Positions 53,266-60,548 of a DNA stretch of 64,000 nucleotides are shown here, piece after piece (the stretch's first letter is position 1; each line of letters begins with the position of its first letter). Position numbers and translations under genes: made by a program. Source of the stretch: Haloarcula amylovorans (lineage in GTDB: Archaea > Halobacteriota > Halobacteria > Halobacteriales > Haloarculaceae); assembly GCF_004681185.1 (NCBI RefSeq), contig NZ_SRIF01000003.1, positions 124,001 through 188,000 of the forward strand, read 5' to 3'. The notes under the pieces were generated by a model that saw only the letters and a program-made list of their open reading frames with translations, ran no database searches and was not told the DNA's origin.

Positions 53266-53832
53266 TTAGTCGCCGCGGTAGGCGGGATGGACGCTGGGGT
53301 TGAGGAAGTAGCCCTGTTTGCGGTGGAGGCGGTCCGCGGTGGCCAGTTCGGCTTCCTTTGCCTCGTCTTCGGTATCGTACCAGTCGATGTTGTGGACATC
53401 AACAGGTCGGAAGATGTTGGTGAACTTCGAGCCGGTCGTGAACGGGTCGAGGTGTTCGTCGATGCGCCGATATGGATTCTTGGTGTAGCCGACGTAGACA
53501 ACAGGGGCGTTGTTCATGGCGTAGGCAGTCTGGAACTCGGGGGAGACCTCGTGCGATGTGTCTTCGTCGCTGAGACGACGCTGTAGTTCGACGTTCTTGA
53601 TGTGTTCACACTCAATGGTGTAGACGGCGTAGGGCTTGGGGAGCTTGTAGATGGACGGCACGTCTTCATCGGCCATTCCGAGTATCCAAAAGTCCTCATC
53701 GTCCTCGGAACGTTCGGGCTCGGTACTCTCTATACGGTGATGGAGTTCGATGTGCCCGCTGACTATGCGAAGTGCAGTTGGGGAGACTGCTGCGGGTCCG
53801 GCATCGTGCGAGTATGGTGGTTCAACGGCCAT
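53266..53832 (-). CDS. GIY-YIG nuclease-like protein
   Basis: A 188-residue protein whose centre matches the GIY-YIG fold in a divergent form: PYAVYTIECEHI supplies the first strand and APVVYVGYTKNPYRRIDEHL the YIG strand with the conserved Arg, followed by EDEAKEAELATADRLHRKQG as the Glu-bearing helix. GIY-YIG nucleases cut DNA in repair, restriction and homing. The N-terminal 70 residues are unrelated. The gene stands alone, followed by a DUF429 gene on the same strand 108 bp away. Confidence 0.75.
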   Translation of the reverse strand: MAVEPPYSHDAGPAAVSPTALRIVSGHIELHHRIESTEPERSEDDEDFWILGMADEDVPSIYKLPKPYAVYTIECEHIKNVELQRRLSDEDTSHEVSPEFQTAYAMNNAPVVYVGYTKNPYRRIDEHLDPFTTGSKFTNIFRPVDVHNIDWYDTEDEAKEAELATADRLHRKQGYFLNPSVHPAYRGD

Positions 53833-53940
53833 ATAGTGCGGCCTCGTGTGTCATATAACTCCGATATTGGAACAAATAAGCCCTCCGCCCGGGACGGAAA
53901 CGAGTGCTCATAGAGAACAGTGTGTTCCGCCGGAGACGAG

Positions 53941-54651
53941 TCAGTTGCCGGGATAGACAATCGAGGGATCACGGGTGGGGTCGGCATCAGCTGGGAGGGT
54001 TGAGTAGGCACCGTTAGACTCGCGGGAAGTAAGTGCGAGGATGGCGGCATCAAGCACGTCGTCGACGCGACCTGACTGGATTCGATGATGCCATTGGCTG
54101 TTCGTCCGCCGTTCGTCAACGAGGTCAAGAACTGGTTGGAAGGACTCGTCGCCGTGCTTGATGAGACACTGTTTCCGGGTTTCGAAACCTGCGTCACTTT
54201 TCTTCGATGGGAGATCGTCGCCATAGTATGCTTTGAAACACACCTCTGGGTGGCTTTCGTAGATCGTCTCATGTGCGGTGTCGAATTCATCCAGCACGGT
54301 GTTCACTTCCCGGATACGCGGGATGAGGCCCCAACTGTGGCTTCCTAACCCGCGCGTATTCTTCGTTACGGCGTCGTCGTAGTCTCGCGCTGTCACTGCG
54401 TCGGTGTTTGGTGTCCAGAAGACGGTGCTGCCGCGTGATCCGAGGAAGTCCTTTGCTTTCTGGTCGCACTCACGGTCTCCTTCATGTCGCAGGTGAACTG
54501 GGATGTCCACGAGGATCTTGTTTGCCCGATTCCTGTATTCGTGCCAGACGTTGAGCAGAGAGGGTTCTGTACTGATGTCGGTGGTTTCTGGGGTCGCTTC
54601 GACGACGACCCATGATCCGCTCGCCCAGTCCACGCCGACGTGAGATTCCAT
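53941..54651 (-). CDS. DUF429 domain protein
   Basis: A 236-residue protein with the DUF429 ribonuclease-H-like pattern. It starts GVDWASGSWVVVEAT (metal-binding Asp in the first strand), then ILVDIPVHL with a second acidic strand. YESHPEVCFKAYYG is the diagnostic EVHPE-like motif and VDDVLDAAILALTSRE carries the C-terminal acidic residues. DUF429 proteins are predicted nucleases, but their biological role is unknown. The ATG at 54651 is chosen because the first strand starts there. Confidence 0.85.
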   Translation of the reverse strand: MESHVGVDWASGSWVVVEATPETTDISTEPSLLNVWHEYRNRANKILVDIPVHLRHEGDRECDQKAKDFLGSRGSTVFWTPNTDAVTARDYDDAVTKNTRGLGSHSWGLIPRIREVNTVLDEFDTAHETIYESHPEVCFKAYYGDDLPSKKSDAGFETRKQCLIKHGDESFQPVLDLVDERRTNSQWHHRIQSGRVDDVLDAAILALTSRESNGAYSTLPADADPTRDPSIVYPGN

Positions 54652-54799
54652 AGAGAAGAGAATTGAGGAGAACACTTAGTTTTCAGTTACCGACTCCTTG
54701 AACCCTTCATCGGTGACAACTGTCAGCGGTCGTGCTGAATACAGCGCGCTAGTCTACCAAGATACTCACCTGTCTTCAGGGATGCTTAGAGACCTAAAT

Positions 54800-55180
54800 T
54801 CAATCCTTCCGCTCATAACTGGGTTCATACTCGCCATGTCGCACAAACCAGTCCAAGCGGTACTGAAAGGCCCGAATCACGTTTTGCATCTCCTCAGCTG
54901 TTAGACCATCTGCAACCGGCAGTGGGTTCGCAGACTGATGACTCGCCATCCGCACTTCAACCTTCCACTCCTCATCTCCCTGAGTCTCCGAATGCTCATC
55001 TCGATCAACAAAAACACCAAGTCCAGAGTACGTCTTCTGAGACCCGTTGGTCCGAGCATTCCACTGAGCTTCATTTTCGTAGAAGTCCGCTGGGTCTGGG
55101 ACGAAACCGTTGTCCAACTCGTCGCGGGCGTACTCTGCCGCCTGTTTTACTGGCTCAGGATACGGATCATTAGTGCTCAT
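54800..55180 (-). CDS. Hypothetical haloarchaeal protein
   Basis: A 126-residue protein: EPVKQAAEYARDELDNGFVP, ADFYENEAQWNARTNGSQKT, EEWKVEVRMASHQSANPLPV and a C-terminal helix AEEMQNVIRAFQYRLDWFVR. Composition and start are convincing. No family is recognised. Confidence 0.6.
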   Translation of the reverse strand: MSTNDPYPEPVKQAAEYARDELDNGFVPDPADFYENEAQWNARTNGSQKTYSGLGVFVDRDEHSETQGDEEWKVEVRMASHQSANPLPVADGLTAEEMQNVIRAFQYRLDWFVRHGEYEPSYERKD

Positions 55181-55366
55181 TGTAGGTTTACAGCAGTGTT
55201 TGAAATCGCTGATTTAATAGAGTGGTCGATTCACTCTCGTAGCTAAGGACTGATTCCCAGATGTATTCGGCGAGTAGTAGGGTACTGACGGCCTTCTGGG
55301 TCCCGGGCTTCAGGTTTGAGGACTATTCTGAGGAGTCGTCGGTTCAAATCTTGTCTCGAAAGCTGG

Positions 55367-55936
55367 CTACGGCGTCTGTGTGTCGTTGCTTGCTTTCTTG
55401 TAGCTGTTGGGTCGTTTCACGGATGTTTTGTTCCTCGGTGATTCGGCCAAGGATGCTGCTGCGGGGGTGAGTTCGTACAGTTTCGTCTTGCCACCGTCGT
55501 CGGGGTAGTGGAAGTACTCTTTCCAGAGTCCGAGCTTGGCCCCTTCTGTGAGTCTGTTGGCGACTGTGCCGTGACTTGCGACGACTGCGGTGTCGATTTC
55601 GCTGAATCGTTTTGGCCCGTCGCTTAGCTGGGCGAGGATCTCGACGGCCCCTTTCTTTTCGAAGAATTCCTTGATCTCGTCTTTTTCGAGGTTCTGTTTT
55701 CTCGGTTCCTCTGGCTTCGAATACGTCCCGATTTCAGGATCGTCATCATCACCAATTCTGACGCTGTCTTCCAGTTCTGGAGTATTCGTTGCTGGATTTT
55801 GGCTTCGTTCTAAGTTCGTGCTCTCACTGTTTTCTTCAGTTTGACGCCTTGCCAACTGCTGTTCCGAATATTCTGTCGTAGGAGACGGGCACCTTGGAGT
55901 TGTGCGTATTTGAAATTGGTCTCGTTTAGCGTACAC
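55367..55936 (-). CDS. Winged-helix regulator with disordered N-terminus (HxlR/ArsR-like)
   Basis: A 189-residue frame whose residues 85-170 form a winged helix (KKGAVEILAQLSDGPKRFSE, VASHGTVANRLTEGAKLGLW, FHYPDDGGKTKLYELTPAAA). The first 85 residues are acidic, with no ATG; the listed start is a GTG. The N-terminal quarter overlaps the end of the pentapeptide-repeat gene on the same strand, so the real start may lie inside, without a standard codon in view. Such domains repress nearby genes. The target is not known. Confidence 0.6.
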   Translation of the reverse strand: MYAKRDQFQIRTTPRCPSPTTEYSEQQLARRQTEENSESTNLERSQNPATNTPELEDSVRIGDDDDPEIGTYSKPEEPRKQNLEKDEIKEFFEKKGAVEILAQLSDGPKRFSEIDTAVVASHGTVANRLTEGAKLGLWKEYFHYPDDGGKTKLYELTPAAASLAESPRNKTSVKRPNSYKKASNDTQTP

Positions 55937-56411
55937 TGCTGTATAAGTGTGTTACTGAGATCAGCTTGTTCAAAAGTAGACCCCTCCAGCTGTACGCCCT
56001 TGATTGACATCGAAGAAAGTTGGCTATACGCAAAGTTCGAGTCCACCATGGTACAGCCAGTGAACGAGAGAGCCACTCCGAAATCCTCACTGTGCTTTTC
56101 TGAGACAGTCAGTGATTGCAGATATGCTTCGTCGAGTCTGATAGTGAGCGTGAGGTTCGAGAACATCTGCGGCCAGGATCTCTCGTGTTCGTTTGCAGCC
56201 CGGAGCTGGTCAACGGGTTTACCCGCCTCTTCAGCATGCCAGGTGCAGCGGTCGTAGTCTTTTCAAACAGGACGGTAGCAGGACCATGCTCCAATGTTTC
56301 TGAACAGTGTTCTGAATCGATTTCATGCTGGCATCTCTGGGAAGCGTCAAATGTATCTGGGAGATCGCTGGGATATACGACGTCGTAGAATCGCGCCATT
56401 GCCACAGCCAT
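55810..56411 (-). pseudogene. Pentapeptide-repeat protein with a frameshift
   Basis: From ATG 56411 (or 56399) the first frame gives RFYDVVYPSDLPDTFDASQR then CQHEIDSEHCSETLEHGPAT and VLFEK. Near 56262 the homology continues in another frame as KDYDRCTWHAEEAGKPVDQL, then pentapeptide repeats (VQLEGSTFEQADLSNTLIQQ, LNETNFKYAQLQGARLL) to a stop at 55810. A one-base loss in a run of A (gaaaag) explains the shift. The joined product, with a Cys/His-rich head and about eight repeats, matches a haloarchaeal pentapeptide-protein layout. Confidence 0.65.
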
Positions 56412-56715
56412 AACGGTTCATCTTTCCCGTCAGCACTCTGTATAATAACCTTGTCTCCTTAGTTCAGAATTAGAGAAAGGATTATAGCCAGTAGCGGTGG
56501 TTTTGGTACGTTCTTTGGCGATCGGGCTGGCGAGTGTTGAGGTACTATCTACGACACTACCATTAGGCAATACGCTTCCAACGCACTATCGACTAGATTT
56601 TCATGGCAGCGAAAGTCATCGAGGTCTGCAGCAGACAGTGTATCGATTATTCTGTACCCAGATACCTGTCCATAATTCCTGAACCAATAAAAACTAATCA
56701 TAGTACTCTACTGAT
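56412..56715. other. 304-bp intergenic region
   Basis: AT-rich spacer between the pentapeptide gene and the membrane protein, transcribed apart from both. ccaataaaaactaatcatag at 56684-56703 could be the promoter of the latter. No gene is recognised. Confidence 0.4.
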
Positions 56716-57282
56716 ATGAGACAATATATGTCGCAAGAACCAGATGGAGAGGACCCTACTGTCTCCCAGAAGGTGGAACCAACACCGGCTTCTGAGGGAA
56801 TCACTCAGCATTTGAGAGGGATATGGAACGGTATTAGGGAAGTCTATGAAATACATCGACTGAAGATTGGTATATTTGGGACGATATCCACAGTCCTCTT
56901 CCAAATTCTGTTTGCGGATGAAATAGAACGGATACTACCTGCAATAGTCGGTGATGTCTCGAATTTCCTTACATCAAATACCGGCCTGGCGATTCTCGCT
57001 ACGGTAATTATCGCTCTTCAAGCATGGGCACTAAGACTAATTCGTGCAGTTGGTAGTGAGGTAGAGAGCACGGATCGACTTCGACCGGATGGTGGTGATA
57101 AGAATCTCCCTCCAAGAGATTCCAAAGGCCGGTTCAAAAGTACAGGCAGTGGGCCATCCATAATCTTCGTGGTTGCAGTCGTGATGATGGGCTATCTACT
57201 GGGGTCTCAATACGGAGAAACAGAGGCGATACTTGGTGGTGTTGCAGCGTTTCTGCTGCTAATATGGACGGATAATTTGTGA
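56716..57282 (+). CDS. Small multi-pass membrane protein
   Basis: A 188-residue protein with hydrophobic segments IGIFGTISTVLFQILFA, GLAILATVIIALQAWALRLI, SIIFVVAVVMMGYLLG and GVAAFLLLIWT, i.e. about four helices, and a polar loop with RDSKGRFKSTGSG. The N-terminus is acidic and soluble. The family is not recognised. AT-rich codon use links it to the island. Confidence 0.55.
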   Translation: MRQYMSQEPDGEDPTVSQKVEPTPASEGITQHLRGIWNGIREVYEIHRLKIGIFGTISTVLFQILFADEIERILPAIVGDVSNFLTSNTGLAILATVIIALQAWALRLIRAVGSEVESTDRLRPDGGDKNLPPRDSKGRFKSTGSGPSIIFVVAVVMMGYLLGSQYGETEAILGGVAAFLLLIWTDNL

Positions 57283-57337
57283 ATTGTGCAGCGTATTTTG
57301 AGCGCTAAGCGATCATCAGTGAAACTCCGCGTGATGG

Positions 57338-58222
57338 TCAGTAAAATCGAACTCGATACTGGCTATGCGATTCAACATTGATGTCGCTCAGACACTGTTC
57401 TGACCGCCCGACATCAAATGGAGAACATTCATAGATATCGTAGGTGACGCTATCGCCCTGTCGTCGTGCTCGGAGGTATACCGGAATCATATCCAGATGC
57501 GAATCGCTAGCTTCGGATTGCACGCTCATGAGCGGATAGAAGAGTTTGTGCTTGGCGAGTGATCGCTTTGGGCCAGTCTTCGCCTCAAGCACGACTAACA
57601 CTCGCTCACCGTTGCGACGACTTACGAAGCAGGCATCGATCTCGACCTGCCCATTGTTATGGGGCAGCGTCGTCGGCTGTGTCATGTGTGGCCGAAAGCT
57701 GAAATCAAAAGTTGATGCGACTGTAACTGGGGCTGTACCGACTGACTCGACGTCTAAATCCAGAGCCTGGCTCAAGAGTCCAGTTGTCAATGAAAGGTTG
57801 ACTAAGGACGACTCCGAAAATCGTGGTAAGTATCGATACGCCTCCAGCATATCTTGTGTTTGCTGGTCGTACTCCTGTACGTCTTCACTGTCCGGCTGCA
57901 GGTTGATTTCAGTTCGCTGCTTCGATGGGAAGGCAGTTTCCTCGATAAAGAAGTCGTCCAGCCCTCCTTCAACTCTGACTAAGCCGAATTGAGTTCCCGT
58001 ACCATCGGGTGCACTTCCGAGCCGAAGGACCATGGTATCGTTCTGGCGCAACTCGTCGGCCAACTCCCGTTTCCTGTCGATTGAGATTTCAGCAGCGGTC
58101 CGGAAATCACGTGGATCTCGGCCGATTTCTGTAATGTAGTCTCGAAACGACTGCGGACCGTATACACCAGCGGAATCGTCAAGAAGTGTCTCTATTGCAG
58201 GCGTCCAGTGGCTATCAGTCAT
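57338..58222 (-). CDS. DUF6997-like protein with PD-(D/E)XK-type motif
   Basis: A 294-residue protein resembling DUF6997 proteins found near restriction genes. Residues 190-220 carry the nuclease signature QVEIDACFVSRRNGERVLVV then LEAKTGPKRSLAKHKLFYP, i.e. Asp in ID and Glu-x-Lys in EAK. An N-terminal segment TAAEISIDRKRELADELRQN and a middle region with FPSKQRTEINLQPDSEDVQE precede it. It is probably an endonuclease. The gene diverges from the HIT-protein gene across 93 bp. Confidence 0.7.
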   Translation of the reverse strand: MTDSHWTPAIETLLDDSAGVYGPQSFRDYITEIGRDPRDFRTAAEISIDRKRELADELRQNDTMVLRLGSAPDGTGTQFGLVRVEGGLDDFFIEETAFPSKQRTEINLQPDSEDVQEYDQQTQDMLEAYRYLPRFSESSLVNLSLTTGLLSQALDLDVESVGTAPVTVASTFDFSFRPHMTQPTTLPHNNGQVEIDACFVSRRNGERVLVVLEAKTGPKRSLAKHKLFYPLMSVQSEASDSHLDMIPVYLRARRQGDSVTYDIYECSPFDVGRSEQCLSDINVESHSQYRVRFY

Positions 58223-58315
58223 TCGGCAGTACTCCCTCTGAAATCTGCGTCCATCTGTTCGTCCAGAAACTCTGGAATCGATATTATTTCAATCGTTCTA
58301 TCCTCAAATACCCGT

Positions 58316-58705
58316 ATGGATGATTCTTCGTGCGACTGTGTATTTTGCGAAGTCGTCGCCGACAAGCAAAGCGCGACCGTGTTGCTCGAGTCAGAAGGCT
58401 ACCTGTGCATTCTCGATAAGTATCCCGTCAACGAAGGCCATGCCCTGGTTTTTCCCACAGAGCACATTCAATATCTTCAAGAGAGTAACTGGGAGGCTCT
58501 CAACTCTTTTCTCAGCGAAGCCATTGAAGAGGTAAACAGTCGTTATGAGCCCGATGCGATGAATATTGGGATCAACGATGGACCAGAGGCAGGCCAGACT
58601 ATTCCACATCTTCACTGGCACATTATCCCTCGCTATGAGGGAGATATACCGGATCCAACCGGCGGTGTTCGTGGTGTCATTCCCAAGCAGAGAAAATACG
58701 ACTGA
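58316..58705 (+). CDS. HIT-family hydrolase
   Basis: A 129-residue HIT (histidine triad) protein: CVFCEVVADKQSATVLLESE near the start, DKYPVNEGHALVFPTEH, and the triad HLHWHIIPR near residue 105, all in the expected places. It hydrolyses or transfers nucleotides such as AMP from nucleoside phosphoramidates or dinucleotides. The two Cys in CDCVFC may bind zinc, as in other HIT proteins. The ATG at 58316 is preferred over 58208 because the fold starts there. Confidence 0.93.
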   Translation: MDDSSCDCVFCEVVADKQSATVLLESEGYLCILDKYPVNEGHALVFPTEHIQYLQESNWEALNSFLSEAIEEVNSRYEPDAMNIGINDGPEAGQTIPHLHWHIIPRYEGDIPDPTGGVRGVIPKQRKYD

Positions 58706-58809
58706 GGAACTTGAGCCAAGAAGTTTGAAGTCAATGGGATGAAACTTTTGTATACAGGGGTCGAATATCTTTTCAGTACGATATAGGGTGTGTGCTATAA
58801 TATGTGGTT

Positions 58810-60261
58810 TCAAACATATTTCGCGAGTTCCTTGTCAGTCATACTTTGATTAATAGCTAAGTCAAATCGATCAACGGATTCAATCGTCTTCCCATGGTTA
58901 TCTTCTATGTGCTTTATTGCTTCTGAAGCACCCGTTGTAATTCCATCCGCTACTAAATGTCCCTTATCAATGTTACCCATGTCCATATATGCGAATAGCT
59001 GATATACGTCAAGTCCACTTGCCTGGTTTACTTTTAATTCCCATGCTTCCCCATCTGATAAAATATCGATGAATCCTTCCAGCCCACCAACGACGTATTC
59101 TGTCTCCACATCTTTACAGCTGTAGGGTGGTTTTTCCAACAAATTAGATAGTCTATCTCTGAGACACGGTTCTGGTATTTGCCCAGGAATGCTTTCTTCT
59201 TCCAAATAGTCATTAGAGTGTAAAAAATCCCGTATCTTATTTAACATAGCCTCAAATTCGGTGCCACCAATAATTCTATTCTTAGTAATCGCTGTCGAAA
59301 ATCCATCTATGAGGTCGATCTCTCCGCGAATTCTATTGTATTGTGGGTGAGTGGTATTCACAATATTTATTTCCTCAAGCTGGTGAAATTGGATAACCCT
59401 ATCGTGCTGTATGAGATCTAATCCTTGATTTGATAATCCTCTATAGTATGGTTCATAATTCTTCGGAGGATTTATTCCGAGGCTTTCGTACTCTGCATCG
59501 TCTTCGGGTGCATACCCAAATGTTAGCTTTACTTTCCAGCCATCTCCCTCTGTACCTTCAAATATCTCCTTATGGACCACAGGATCATTTACTCTTGTGC
59601 TTGGGTGAAAATAGATGGGCCTTACATCATCTGGATTGATTTTCCGCGTTTCGCCCTTATCGAGATTTTTGTGCTTAATTTCGATTTTTAGATTGTCTTC
59701 TGGCTTCCCTATTAGTCGGCGGTATCGGGCACCAAGATAAGATTTAATACGACAGTCATACACTTGAGCACTTTCTTGAAGGATTTCATTCAAATCTCTA
59801 ATTCTGATCTCAGTACCATGATCCCAGTCCACGTCTTCCGTCTCATGAGGAATCTCTCCATACGAAAATTCTTCAATTACCGTGGCGGAATCTTCATCCG
59901 TATGCTTAGTTTTCAAATACGCAAGTTCACCAGCAGCTGAGATTGCTTGCTTCATTCCAAGTCCATGTTCATTTAAAGGATGGTCAGATTCGGAGGTAGT
60001 ACCCGCCGGTGAGATTGCATTTGGAAGGCTCGAGTGAGCGATCCCAGATGCATCATCTCGAATTGAAAAATAGGATTCATCCGGGTTTTCATTCGAAAGA
60101 CCGATCTCAATTTGTATGTGTATCTCCTGATCGTTAACTCGAGCTGCGACAGCATTATCAATAAGCTCTGATATCAAATCTACGTCATTATAGTCATTGT
60201 TACCCAGTACGTCGAAAACGCGGTCTGAGGCTGGGACTTCTAAGTTACCTTTTTTACCCAT
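58810..60261 (-). CDS. GHKL ATPase with C-terminal PD-(D/E)XK nuclease-like domain
   Basis: A 483-residue protein. Residues 25-150 form an Hsp90/MORC-type GHKL ATPase: the N-box SELIDNAVAARV (Glu 32, Asn 36), the G1 box SIRDDASGI (Asp 70, Gly 73) and the G2 box NEHGLGMKQAISAAG near 98. A transducer-like middle domain follows, including NKNLDKGETRK-like and FGYAPEDDAEYESLGINPPK segments. Near residues 395-425 GLEGFIDILSDGEAWELKVN has the Asp and Glu-x-Lys spacing of PD-(D/E)XK nucleases, then ASGLDVYQLFAYMDMG. An ATP-gated nuclease is implied. It lies downstream of the SNF2 helicase gene on the same strand, 287 bp apart. The ATG at 60261 fits the family. Confidence 0.75.
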   Translation of the reverse strand: MGKKGNLEVPASDRVFDVLGNNDYNDVDLISELIDNAVAARVNDQEIHIQIEIGLSNENPDESYFSIRDDASGIAHSSLPNAISPAGTTSESDHPLNEHGLGMKQAISAAGELAYLKTKHTDEDSATVIEEFSYGEIPHETEDVDWDHGTEIRIRDLNEILQESAQVYDCRIKSYLGARYRRLIGKPEDNLKIEIKHKNLDKGETRKINPDDVRPIYFHPSTRVNDPVVHKEIFEGTEGDGWKVKLTFGYAPEDDAEYESLGINPPKNYEPYYRGLSNQGLDLIQHDRVIQFHQLEEINIVNTTHPQYNRIRGEIDLIDGFSTAITKNRIIGGTEFEAMLNKIRDFLHSNDYLEEESIPGQIPEPCLRDRLSNLLEKPPYSCKDVETEYVVGGLEGFIDILSDGEAWELKVNQASGLDVYQLFAYMDMGNIDKGHLVADGITTGASEAIKHIEDNHGKTIESVDRFDLAINQSMTDKELAKYV

Positions 60262-60548
60262 ATTAGCACCATATACAAGTAGAATATTAATACTTAACCT
60301 GAAATGAGATCGTTGATCTAAACTGTATCTCGTATCTGTATACATTATACATATATTTTTATGCATTTTTGTGTACATCAAATACTGTGATACCGTCGTA
60401 CTCTTGCTACAGCTTTTTAGCTACAATCATCGAACCCGAGAGTAACTTCTAGTCACAAATACATAGCCTGTACCCGAGGTAACCACCTCTAAGGAGTGAT
60501 CGTTAAATATTTTCCTACTTAGAGGTCCTAATACCGAAATGATATAAA

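Noticed and set aside
58810..60261. Calling this gene a MutL or topoisomerase VI subunit B
   Set aside because: The GHKL boxes fit, but the transducer and C-terminal regions do not show MutL or Top6B features, and the Asp/Glu-x-Lys region points elsewhere.
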